Shown: piece after piece, positions 54,687-64,000 of the stretch
Position numbering within the stretch: the stretch's first letter is position 1
Layout: every line of letters starts with the position of its first letter
Source of the DNA: an uncultured Rhodospirillales bacterium
GTDB lineage: Bacteria; Pseudomonadota; Alphaproteobacteria; Acetobacterales; Acetobacteraceae
DNA: 64,000 nucleotides
Direction of reading: 5' to 3'
NCBI GenBank assembly: GCA_903924855.1
Contig: CAIYCW010000015.1
Location: 1-64,000, forward strand
Made by a program: the position numbers and the translations under genes
Notes under the pieces: generated by a model
Told to the model about the DNA's origin: nothing
Database searches by the model: none
What the model saw: only the letters and a program-made list of their open reading frames with translations

Positions 54687-55564
54687 GCCGAAAATCCGTA
54701 AAGCCGTTGCGGGTTGTCCACCAGCAGCGCCTGCTGCAGGGCGGCGGTGGGCGCGATCAGCGGGATCAGATCGGTCAGATCCCCGTCATTGGGCATCCAT
54801 TTCACATTCGGATGCGGCCAGTCCGTGCCCCACAGCACCCGATCCGGTGCCGCCTCCACCAGGGCGCGGGCGAACGGCACCGCATCGGTGAAGGGCGGCC
54901 CCTCGGTGGACACACGCTCGGAGCCGCACACCTTCACCCAGGCATTGTCCAGCTGCATCAGCCCAAGCAGCGCCTGAAACGCCGGTTGCTCCACGCCCTG
55001 CTTCGCCACCACACGTCCCATATGGTCGATGATGAACGGCACCGGCAGCCTGCGGCACATCGGCGCCAGCTCCTCGATGTCCTTCGCATCCAGATGCAGC
55101 ACCAGATGCCAGCCCAGCTCCACCAGCTGCGCCACCACCCGGTCGAACACCTTCTGCTCCGGCCGGCCGCCCAGATGCTGCACGAAGTTGAACCGCGCCC
55201 CGCGCACGCCGATCGCGTGCATGCGGGCCAGCTCCGCCTCGGAGAACTGGTCGTCGATCACCGCCACCGCCCGCCAGCGCCCGCCGGCCCATTCCAGCGC
55301 ATCCAGCGTCGCCGCATTGTCGGTGCCATGGCAGCTCGCATGCACGATCACCGCGCGCTCCAGCCCCAGCTTCGCATGCAGCGCCGCCAGCGCCTCACGC
55401 GGCGCATCCGGCGGCGTGTAGCTGCGATCGGCGGCATAGGGAAACCGCGAAGCCGGCCCGAACACATGGCAATGCGCGTCGCATGCCCCCGCCGGCGCCT
55501 TGAAGGACGGCGTTCTGGTGTCGGGATCGGGGCCGGGGATCGGCTTCATGGCACGCTTCCTCAT
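54683..55564 (-). CDS. Amidohydrolase (2-pyrone-4,6-dicarboxylate lactonase-like)
   Basis: GACDAHCHVFGPASRFPYA; DHMGRV; LWGTDWPHPN. Confidence 0.88.
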   Translation of the reverse strand: MRKRAMKPIPGPDPDTRTPSFKAPAGACDAHCHVFGPASRFPYAADRSYTPPDAPREALAALHAKLGLERAVIVHASCHGTDNAATLDALEWAGGRWRAVAVIDDQFSEAELARMHAIGVRGARFNFVQHLGGRPEQKVFDRVVAQLVELGWHLVLHLDAKDIEELAPMCRRLPVPFIIDHMGRVVAKQGVEQPAFQALLGLMQLDNAWVKVCGSERVSTEGPPFTDAVPFARALVEAAPDRVLWGTDWPHPNVKWMPNDGDLTDLIPLIAPTAALQQALLVDNPQRLYGFSA

Positions 55565-55749
55565 CGTTGCTCTTGTCGGTCATCAGAGTGCCGCGATCGC
55601 CAAGGCGCAACAAGCGCCCTTGCTGACCGGCACAGAGCTTGGTTGTCTCCTCTCGGACCGGATACGTCGCATGCGAAAATCCGGAATGGTTATAGCAGTC
55701 GGTCATAGCTACCGGTTATGGCATCCCGCTTGGCACTGGCACGGAGACG

Positions 55750-58038
55750 ATGATGAGCAAGGCCCTGGAGTTCACCGTGCCGTTCCTGGCCGAGACGGCT
55801 GAAATCCGCGTCGATCCCTGGGGCATCTCGCACATCAAGGCCGCCTCGCGGCACGACGTGTTCTTCGCCCAGGGCTTCAACGCGGCGCGCGACCGGCTCT
55901 GGCAGATCGATGTCTGGCGCAAGCGCGGCCTCGGCCGCCTCGCCGCCGATTACGGCCCGGGCTTCCTCGCACAGGATCGCGCCTGCCGCCTCTTCCTCTA
56001 TCGCGGCGATGAGGCCGCCGAATTGGCCGCCTATGGCACGCCAGACGCCCGTAGCATCACCGAGGCCTTCACCGCCGGCATCAACGCCTATATCGATCTC
56101 GCTCTCGCCGATCCCGGCCTGCTGCCGCCCGAATTCGCCAAGACCGACACGAAGCCCGAGAAATGGGACGCGTTCGACGTCGTGCGCATCCGCAGCCACG
56201 GCCTCGTGCGCAACGTGCTCTCCGAAGCCGCCCGTGCCCGCATCCTGGCGCGCGCCGATCTCCAGACCGACCTCGCCCGCCGCAGCATCGAGCCCGCGCA
56301 CGACATCGCAATCCCTGACGGCTTCGACCCCGCCTGCGTGCCGGATGATGTGCTCGACCTGTTCCGCCTCGCCACTGGCGCCGTCGATTTCAGCCCCGAG
56401 CGTGGCGCCTCCAGCCTCGATGACGCCTGGCGCTGGACCAAGGTGACCGATCAGGGCGACGTCTATCTGCAAGGCTCCAACAACTGGGTGGTGGCAGGCT
56501 CCCGCACCGACACCGGGCGGCCGATCCTGGCGTCTGACCCACACCGCGCCCATTCACTGCCCTCGCTGCGCCAGATCGTGCATCTCACCACCCCCGATCT
56601 GGACGTGATCGGTGCCGGCGAGCCCGCCCTGCCGGGCCTGTGCATCGGCCACAACGACCACGCAGCCTTCGGCCTGACCATCTTTCCGATGGATCAGGAG
56701 GATCTGATCGTGCTGGAAACCCATCCGGACGACCCCAACCTGTTCCGCTGGCAGGATGGCTGGGAGCGGATGGAGGTGGTTCATGAGACCATCGCCGTGC
56801 GCGGCCACCCCGATCAGACGGTGGAGATGAAATTCACCCGCCACGGCCCGGTGGTGTGCGAAAAACCGGGCCTTGCCTTCGCCGTGCGCTCGGTGTGGTT
56901 CACCCCGGGCGGCAGCGCCTATTTCGCCTCCCTGTCCTATCTGGACGCCCGCTCCCCCCAGCAGTTCGAGCAGGCGCTGGCACATTGGGCGAGCCCCTCG
57001 GTCAACCAGGTCTACGCCGATCGCGATGGCAATATCGGCTGGTATGTGGCCGGATTCTCCCCGGTGCGGCCGAACTGGGACGGTCTGCTGCCAGTGCCTG
57101 GCGACGGGCGCTACGAATGGGCTGGCTTCACCGATTTCAGCCACCTGCCGAAAAGCCTGAACCCGGAAAAGGGCTACTTCGCCACCGCCAACGAGATGAA
57201 CCTGCCGGATGGCTACGACAACGAAACCCACAAGCTGGGCTTCGAATGGGCCGAGCATTCCCGCTCGAACCGCATCCACCAGGTGCTCGACGGCGAGAAC
57301 CGCCACACGCTCGCCGCCTCGATGGCGCTGCAGACCGATGACCACTCCATCCCCGCCGCCCGCCTCGGCCGGCTGATCGCAACCCTGCCAGGCCGCCCCG
57401 CCGCCCTGCTGCAAGGCTGGAACCACCGCCTCGACCGCCACTCTCCCGCGGCCGCGTTGCAGGAGGTCTGGTGGTCGAAACACCTCAAACCCGCCTTGTT
57501 CGACGCCGTCACCAAGGACGCCGAAATCCGCAAACTGCTCGCACCGGGCGACACCGAGACACTGCTCGCCCTGCTGGAGGATGCCGATCCCAGGCTTGGC
57601 GACATCCAGGCGCTGCTCGCCCGCACGCTGGACGCAGCCTTCGCCGATTGCGCCAGCCGGATGGGGGATGACCCATCTCTCTGGGCCTGGGGCAGGCTGC
57701 ATCACGGCGCTTTCCCCCACCCGCTGGGGCGGATCACCGATCTGGCCGGGGTGGAGCGTGTGGCCAAGGGCGGCTCCGGCTCCACCGTGATGAATGCAGG
57801 CTATCGCCTGTCAGACTTCAAGGTCACCCATGGCGCGTCGTTTCGCATGGTGCTGGATGTCGGCAACTGGGATGCCAGCGTGGCGATCAACGCCCCCGGC
57901 CAGTCCGGCGACCCGCGCAGTGCGCATTACGGCGATCTCGCCACGAAATGGGCCGAAGGCGCGTATGTCCCGCTGCTGTATTCCAACGAGGCCGTCGAAG
58001 CCGCAACAATTCGGCGATACGTGCTGCGTCCGGCCTGA
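55750..58038 (+). CDS. Penicillin acylase family Ntn hydrolase
   Basis: RVDPWGISHIKAASRHDVFFAQGFNAARDRLWQID; QGSNNWVVAGSRT nucleophile Ser region. Confidence 0.94.
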   Translation: MMSKALEFTVPFLAETAEIRVDPWGISHIKAASRHDVFFAQGFNAARDRLWQIDVWRKRGLGRLAADYGPGFLAQDRACRLFLYRGDEAAELAAYGTPDARSITEAFTAGINAYIDLALADPGLLPPEFAKTDTKPEKWDAFDVVRIRSHGLVRNVLSEAARARILARADLQTDLARRSIEPAHDIAIPDGFDPACVPDDVLDLFRLATGAVDFSPERGASSLDDAWRWTKVTDQGDVYLQGSNNWVVAGSRTDTGRPILASDPHRAHSLPSLRQIVHLTTPDLDVIGAGEPALPGLCIGHNDHAAFGLTIFPMDQEDLIVLETHPDDPNLFRWQDGWERMEVVHETIAVRGHPDQTVEMKFTRHGPVVCEKPGLAFAVRSVWFTPGGSAYFASLSYLDARSPQQFEQALAHWASPSVNQVYADRDGNIGWYVAGFSPVRPNWDGLLPVPGDGRYEWAGFTDFSHLPKSLNPEKGYFATANEMNLPDGYDNETHKLGFEWAEHSRSNRIHQVLDGENRHTLAASMALQTDDHSIPAARLGRLIATLPGRPAALLQGWNHRLDRHSPAAALQEVWWSKHLKPALFDAVTKDAEIRKLLAPGDTETLLALLEDADPRLGDIQALLARTLDAAFADCASRMGDDPSLWAWGRLHHGAFPHPLGRITDLAGVERVAKGGSGSTVMNAGYRLSDFKVTHGASFRMVLDVGNWDASVAINAPGQSGDPRSAHYGDLATKWAEGAYVPLLYSNEAVEAATIRRYVLRPA

Positions 58039-58380
58039 GACGGAATGTCGGCGCAGCCGGTGGTGCAACGCGCGTCAGATCGATCCGGATGAATTCACAC
58101 AATCAGATGTCGTTTGATTGCTGATATGCATTTTTTTGAAACGGAGACAATTCGGCTCCACTGTTCAATTCGCCGAAACAGCGATTGTGAATGTCGGAAA
58201 TTGTCGGCACTCTGCAGGCGGAGAAGTCCGCCAGGATAGCTGCAACATCGAGTGTGCCGGGGTCTGATCCGTTATTGGAACCCTGTTGTTTTGCATCATT
58301 CGGACAGTGTGACGCGCCCGCAACGATGCATCACCCACGTCGCACGCTGCCCCCGGCCTGGCACCTGAGGGAGAGCAGCC

Positions 58381-61300
58381 ATGTCCAGCGTCAACACCAC
58401 CGGCACCAACAGCTCCTCACCAACGGCGCCGGGCGGCGATGACATCGCATCCAACCTGACCAGCACAGACAGCACGAACTTCGCCGCCGCGACCGGCGGC
58501 GCGGGCTATACCGGCAACAGCGGCACTTCGGGCTCCCCAAGCGCCCAGTCCGGCACGGCGGGGGGCAACGCCACCGCGAATGCCGCCACCACGACCTCCA
58601 ACACCTCGCCGACCCAGGCCAGCGCCAGCAGCACCGGCGGCTCCGGCGGCAATTCCGGCACCCCGGCCAGCGGTGGCTCAGGCGGGGCCGGCGGCGCGGG
58701 CGGCAATGCCAACTCCGTTTCGGTGGACACCAACACACTCGGCAACGGCACGGCCTACTCCGCAGCCAATGGTGGACAGGGCGGGAGCGGCATTCTGGGC
58801 AATGGCGGCGCCGGTGGCACGGCCCAGGGCTCGGCCACCGCCACCGGCCTGACGGCCCTGGCAACAACCGTCCTCGTCGGCGGGCCCGGCGGTTCGGCCA
58901 GTGGCACCAGTGGCAACAATGCAAGCGGGTTCAGTGGCGGCAGTGGCGGCAACGTCTCCGCCATCGGGATCACCTCCAACGCCACCTCCACCGGCACGCG
59001 CACCCTGCAGGCCAGCTTCACCGCCACCGCCGGTGTGACGCTTCAGGGCGGCAACGGCGGCAACGGCGCCAATGGCGCGAATGCGGGTGCCGGTGGATCG
59101 GGATATGCCAGCAACACGCTCGCAGCCTCCGCCCAGGCAGGGGATACGGTCGCGCTGCAGCAAGCGGTCGCGGGCGGCTATGGCGGCAACACGGACACAG
59201 GCACGGGCGGCGCCGCCGGCAGCGCGGAATCCGATCTGACCTTCATCGGCACGAGCTTCGAATCCGTCACCCCCTCCAGCAGCTATCTCGTCTCGGCAAT
59301 CGGCGGCAATGGCGGCAACGGTGCCACAGGCGGAGTCGGCGGCAACGCGGTCGCTAACGCCTCGATCAGTGGTGGCGGCACGCAGGTCACTGCATCGGTC
59401 GAGGCCATCGGCGGCTATGGCGGCAACAGCTTCACCACCTCGGGGGCGGCCGCCGGCAACGCCACCGCCATCAGCAGCGCGGTCAGCACGGCCGCCAATG
59501 CCGTGGTCACCGCCAACACGGTTGCCATCGGCCATGCCGGCGGCAATGCCGGCAACGCGAGCGGCAACGGGATTGGCTACAATTCGGCTGGCAGCGGTGG
59601 CGCCGGCGGCAGCGTGGTCAACGCCTGGGCCAGCGCCACCGGCGTGGGCTCCCAGCTGACCGGCATCGGCTACGCCGCCTGCGCCATCGTCAATGCCACG
59701 GCAGGTGCCGGTGGCATCGCATCCGGAACCGGCACCGGCGGGGCCGGCGGTGGCATCACCGCCGCCGGGGCCTCGGCGGTCAGCTCAGGCCTTGCCATCA
59801 ACGCCTATGCCACCGTCACTGCCACCGCGGGCGCGGGCGGCAATGTGGTCAAGGAGGTCAATGGCACCGGCGGCGGCGCCGGCGGCAACGGTGCATCGGT
59901 GACACTGAGCAACGCCGCCACCGGTGCGACCAATGACGGCGCCCTGTTCCTGACCCAGACCGCAACCGCGGGCGCCGGCGGCAGCGGGCTCGGCGGCGGC
60001 GGTGCCGCGGGCAATGCTGGCGCGGCCGGCTCGGCGCTGTCGCTGACCGACACATCATCGCAATATCTCAACGCCATCACCACGGCCACCGGCGGCGCCG
60101 GCGGCGGGGCGGATATCGGCAACGGGGCTGCGGGCGGGGCAGCCAACGCCAACACCACGCTGGCCGGCATCGTCACTGTCACAGGCACGGCCACCGCCCG
60201 GGCCGGGGCCGGTGGTGCCACCACGGCCGGTGCCGCCAGCGGCGGCGCCGGTGGGGCGGCGAATGCGGTGGTGAGTGTCACCGCCAACACCGCCACCGCA
60301 ACAGTCACCATTCCCAACACCACCTTTCAGGTGTCTGGCGCCACCGGCACCGCAACGGCCACCGGCGGTGCCGGCGGCAGTTCCACCGCCGGCACAGGCG
60401 GTGTCGGCGGGCAGGCGACCGCCAGCGCCGCGGCGAACGGCCCGAGTGCGAACGGCGCCTCCAGCCTCACCGAACCGGTCGTGGCGACGGCCACCGCCAC
60501 GGGCGGAGCCGGCGGGGCCTCAGGCACCGGCAATGGCGTCTCCGGCGGCGCCGCCGTGGCAAGTTCCGTGGCGGTCGGGCTTGGCAGCCAGGCCTGCGCC
60601 TCCGCCTTTGGCGGCACGGGCGGCACCGCCACCGGCACCGGCAACACGGGTGGCGCCGGTGGGTCGGCGAATGCCACCGCGTCCAGCACGGCCAGCGGGA
60701 CGGCGCTTTACAACAACTGGGCGTTGACCCTGGTGGACGTCGTGGGCGGCGCCGGCGGGGCCGGGCTCAACGGCGCCTCCGGCGGTGCCGGCGCCGCGGT
60801 GCAGCTGAACAACAACGGCACCGACACCGCGGCCGCCAATGGCGATGGCTATGCCGAGATCGCAACCGGCGGCGCCGGCGGCGCCAGTGCCGGCGGCACC
60901 GCCGGGGCGGCCGGCAACGCAACCGTCTACCTCAACGAGACCAACACCACCGGCATCGGCCTCTACAGCGACCTGATCGGCTACAGCAACGTCCTCGAAT
61001 CGCCCTATCTGCAGGCGACCGGCGGTGCCGGCGGGGCAGGCACGGCCGGCACCCAGGGTGCGGCGGGCGGCACCGCAACCGTCAGCGATGTTCTGTCAGG
61101 GGCAGGGGCTGTCTATGCCGATGCGCAGGCCACCGGCGGTGCCGGCGGCAGCTCCGCCACCACCGGCGTGCGCGGCGGCAATGGCGGCAACGTGGTGGCC
61201 AGCACCAGCGCCATCACCACCAGCAAGACCGCGACCGTCGAGGCCTCCCTTCTGCTGACCGGCGGCCAGGGCGGTGCGGCACAGGCCAGCAATGAGAATG

Positions 61301-64000
61301 GCGGCGCGGGCGGTTCGATCACCTCCGGCACCGCAAGCGCGCATGAGGCCAACAGCGGTGCCACCACCTCCTCCATCGGGGCCCTGGCCAGTGTCACCGC
61401 AACCGGCGGCACCGGCGGGCTGGGTCGCGCCGGCGGCGTGGGCGGTGCCGGTGGCGCCGTCTCCGGCGTGTCCGCCAACGCGGTCAGTGACGGCGCCGGG
61501 CCGGCCGGCGCCTCCGTGGTGATCATCGGTGGCGCCGGCGGCTCATCCGCAGGCGGCGGCACCGCCGGCACCGGTGCCTCGGTCAACATCACCAACCTCG
61601 CCACTGGCTCCACCCAGGGCGGAACCCTCACCTTGACGCAGGAGGCCACCGGCGGTGCCGGCGGTGAGGCGAGTGCCGTCGAATTCAGCGCGGGTGGGTC
61701 CGGCGGCACCGGTGGCACGGCTGGAACCGGCCAATCCACCCTCATCGTCTCCGACACTGCGGCCGCAACGCTGAACGCCACCAACGATGCCACCGGCGGG
61801 CGTGGTGGCGACAGCGATGTGGGCGCCGGTGCAGTCGGTGCCACCGCCATCACTGTCACCACGGTGAACGGGATCGGCAGCCAACTGACCAATTCAAGCG
61901 CCAGCGGCGGGGCAGGTGGCTGGTCCACCACCGGCAGCGGCGGGGCAGGCGGCAACGCCAGCGACACCGCCAATGCCAGCTCGACAGCAGCCAGCGGCTA
62001 CACCAGTGCCGACCTCAACACCTCCGATTACGGCGGTGCGGGTGGGCAGGGCAGCGGCAGCGGCAATGCCGGCGGGGCGGGCGGCAACGTCACCAAATCG
62101 ACGGCAAGCGTCGTGGTGACCAGCACCGCCACCTCCCTGGACTCGGTCCAGGCCGTGGCCCAGGGGCATGGCGGTGCCGGTGGTGCCGGCGTCTCGGGCG
62201 CCAATGGCGGCGCAGGCGGCGTTGTCAGCGGCATCACCGCAAGCGTGACCGACAGCGAGACCAGCGGGGTGGAGTCCGCCACCGTCCAGGCAACCGGTGG
62301 TGCCGGCGGCAGCACCGCCGGCGGCACCGGTGGCGTCGGCGGCAGCGAGACGATCGCAAACGCTGTCAGCACCAGCACGAATGCGGGATCGTCAACGCTC
62401 GTCCAGTTCGCAGCCGGCGGCAATGGCGGGTTCGACAGCGGCAGCACCGGCAATGCGGGTGCTGCCGGCAGCGGCAGTTCCAGCCTGACGACGACAGACA
62501 CCACCAGCCGATCGTTGAACGTGAGCGTCACCGGCGCTGGTGGCAGCGGTGGTGCGGTCGCCGGGGGCCAGACCGCGAGCGCGGGCGGCAGCGGCACCGC
62601 CAATCTCGCTTTGGTTGCCACCGGCAACGTGACTGATGCTCAGGTGCAGGCCGATGGCGGTGCCGGCGGCGGCTCGTATCAGAGCAGCTACGCCGCCAAC
62701 GGCGCCACCGGCGGCAGTGCCACCGGCAATGTGTCCGTTCAGGTGACGGGGGCCAACGCCACGGCCCAGATCATCGGCAGCGTGCTGGGGGGCGCCGGCG
62801 GCAATGGCTATGGCGCGGGCAATTCCGCGGGCAATGGCGCCGGCATCACCAACATACTGGCGGTCAGTGGCCAGTCGTTGGGTGGCGGCCTCAACGTCAC
62901 CGCCAGTGACAGCGGCGGCAGCGGCGGCAGTGGCATCGCCGGTGCCAATGGCGGCAATGGCGGGTCCGCCAACCTGTTCAACGCGGTGAACGCGGTCTCC
63001 ACCACCGGCAACGACGTGATCACCCAGAACGTGTCTGGCGGAGCGGGCGGTACTGCCAGTTTCAACTATGGCGGCGCCACCGGGTCCGCCGGCAATGGCG
63101 GTGCGGCCACCTCCACCCTCACCCGCAGCTTTGCCACCACCGGCACGCTGGTCGCCACGGTCAACGCCACGGGTGGGGCCGGTGGCGGCTATAACGGCAA
63201 CACCGCAGGCGTGCCAGGCGGCACCGGCGGCAACGCCACAGCCGCCCTCACCACCAACAATGCCAGCACGGCGGGAACCGGACCGAGCAATACCTCAGGC
63301 TACGTCACGCTCGACAACGCAACCGCCACCGCCGGCAATGGTGGCAGCTCTGCCACCACGGGCGGCACAGGCGGCAACGCGCAGGCCACCACCAACGCCA
63401 CCGCCACCGCGGGCGAAGGCGCTGTCGAAGCCGAGGCCACCGCCACCGCCGGCACCGGCGGGTATGGACCCACCGCCAACGGCGCCACCGGCAACGCGAT
63501 CGCCTCCGCCACCGCCAACACCACCGCCTCCAATGGGGACGCCTACACCCTGGCGGTGGCCAGCGGCGGCTATTCCAGCGCCACCGCCACGGGTCTTGCC
63601 GCCAACGGCCTGCTGGCCTGTAGCGTGGCGCGTTCCACCGGCGTGATCGGCAATGCGGTGGCGAATGCCAGCACCGCAGGCGGGCTGATCGCAAGCCTGC
63701 AGGCCAGCGCCACCACGGCGGACAACATCCAGGCGGCCGCCGGCGCCAGTGCCCAGAACGGCGTCGCAGCCACCGCGGCCAACACCTATTACGACAACTC
63801 CTACGCCACCGCCGGCGGTCTGGTGACCTATTCAGGTCTCAGCAACAGCTCCAACGTGGGTGCGGTGTTCAACAACGCCGCCACCACGCTGTTTGGCACC
63901 GGTCTGCTCGGTGCCAGCTTCGGCACCAGCGCCACCGGCACCATCACCGCCAGTTCGTCCATCACCTACGACCTCACCGGAAGCCAGCTCTCGGCCGGCA
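58381..64000 (+). CDS. Giant Gly/Ala/Thr/Ser/Asn-rich repetitive protein, incomplete at window end (>=1873 codons)
   Basis: ATG at 58381 after GAGGGAG; I followed the frame (each 60-nt line starts in frame) to 64000 and saw no stop. Recurrent ATATGGAGG...GGxGG motifs. Missing from the ORF track. Confidence 0.9.
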   Translation, partial: MSSVNTTGTNSSSPTAPGGDDIASNLTSTDSTNFAAATGGAGYTGNSGTSGSPSAQSGTAGGNATANAATTTSNTSPTQASASSTGGSGGNSGTPASGGSGGAGGAGGNANSVSVDTNTLGNGTAYSAANGGQGGSGILGNGGAGGTAQGSATATGLTALATTVLVGGPGGSASGTSGNNASGFSGGSGGNVSAIGITSNATSTGTRTLQASFTATAGVTLQGGNGGNGANGANAGAGGSGYASNTLAASAQAGDTVALQQAVAGGYGGNTDTGTGGAAGSAESDLTFIGTSFESVTPSSSYLVSAIGGNGGNGATGGVGGNAVANASISGGGTQVTASVEAIGGYGGNSFTTSGAAAGNATAISSAVSTAANAVVTANTVAIGHAGGNAGNASGNGIGYNSAGSGGAGGSVVNAWASATGVGSQLTGIGYAACAIVNATAGAGGIASGTGTGGAGGGITAAGASAVSSGLAINAYATVTATAGAGGNVVKEVNGTGGGAGGNGASVTLSNAATGATNDGALFLTQTATAGAGGSGLGGGGAAGNAGAAGSALSLTDTSSQYLNAITTATGGAGGGADIGNGAAGGAANANTTLAGIVTVTGTATARAGAGGATTAGAASGGAGGAANAVVSVTANTATATVTIPNTTFQVSGATGTATATGGAGGSSTAGTGGVGGQATASAAANGPSANGASSLTEPVVATATATGGAGGASGTGNGVSGGAAVASSVAVGLGSQACASAFGGTGGTATGTGNTGGAGGSANATASSTASGTALYNNWALTLVDVVGGAGGAGLNGASGGAGAAVQLNNNGTDTAAANGDGYAEIATGGAGGASAGGTAGAAGNATVYLNETNTTGIGLYSDLIGYSNVLESPYLQATGGAGGAGTAGTQGAAGGTATVSDVLSGAGAVYADAQATGGAGGSSATTGVRGGNGGNVVASTSAITTSKTATVEASLLLTGGQGGAAQASNENGGAGGSITSGTASAHEANSGATTSSIGALASVTATGGTGGLGRAGGVGGAGGAVSGVSANAVSDGAGPAGASVVIIGGAGGSSAGGGTAGTGASVNITNLATGSTQGGTLTLTQEATGGAGGEASAVEFSAGGSGGTGGTAGTGQSTLIVSDTAAATLNATNDATGGRGGDSDVGAGAVGATAITVTTVNGIGSQLTNSSASGGAGGWSTTGSGGAGGNASDTANASSTAASGYTSADLNTSDYGGAGGQGSGSGNAGGAGGNVTKSTASVVVTSTATSLDSVQAVAQGHGGAGGAGVSGANGGAGGVVSGITASVTDSETSGVESATVQATGGAGGSTAGGTGGVGGSETIANAVSTSTNAGSSTLVQFAAGGNGGFDSGSTGNAGAAGSGSSSLTTTDTTSRSLNVSVTGAGGSGGAVAGGQTASAGGSGTANLALVATGNVTDAQVQADGGAGGGSYQSSYAANGATGGSATGNVSVQVTGANATAQIIGSVLGGAGGNGYGAGNSAGNGAGITNILAVSGQSLGGGLNVTASDSGGSGGSGIAGANGGNGGSANLFNAVNAVSTTGNDVITQNVSGGAGGTASFNYGGATGSAGNGGAATSTLTRSFATTGTLVATVNATGGAGGGYNGNTAGVPGGTGGNATAALTTNNASTAGTGPSNTSGYVTLDNATATAGNGGSSATTGGTGGNAQATTNATATAGEGAVEAEATATAGTGGYGPTANGATGNAIASATANTTASNGDAYTLAVASGGYSSATATGLAANGLLACSVARSTGVIGNAVANASTAGGLIASLQASATTADNIQAAAGASAQNGVAATAANTYYDNSYATAGGLVTYSGLSNSSNVGAVFNNAATTLFGTGLLGASFGTSATGTITASSSITYDLTGSQLSAG

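Noticed and set aside
58391-63785. Many minus- and alternate-frame Pro/Arg-rich ORFs (PPAPPxPP, RRWRW)
   Set aside because: Off-frame readings of the giant Gly-rich ORF's GGCGGC-type DNA.

Overview
GC-rich chromosomal window, alphaproteobacterial in gene content (Acetobacteraceae-like by impression only; no search was run). Main accessory feature, ~0.95-7.3 kb: a type II (II-C-like) CRISPR-Cas locus. It has a divergent minus-strand tracrRNA candidate, a compact cas9 (1046 aa from ATG 1100), cas1, cas2 and a 10-repeat array (36-bp repeats, 29-30-bp spacers). The terminal repeat is cut after GGTCTAG by an IS5-family element with CTAG on both sides. Beyond the IS lies a second, ~98.7% identical copy of the tracrRNA/cas9 promoter region and the first ~57 cas9 codons, fused to a truncated PAP2 phosphatase. 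The remainder is mostly housekeeping or catabolic: a YbhGFSR-like ABC exporter, an arginine deiminase operon, bactofilin/M23, a Tat-exported ThDP enzyme with cytochrome c, pdxJ/pdxA, a TCA block (lpd-sucBA-sucDC-mdh), acs, a complete ccmC-I set, an AtzE/AtzG/DctA/FAH operon and penicillin acylase. The window ends inside a very large Gly/Ala/Thr/Ser-rich repetitive ORF (58381 to >64000, + strand). The supplied ORF track omits it, probably because it has no stop inside the window.
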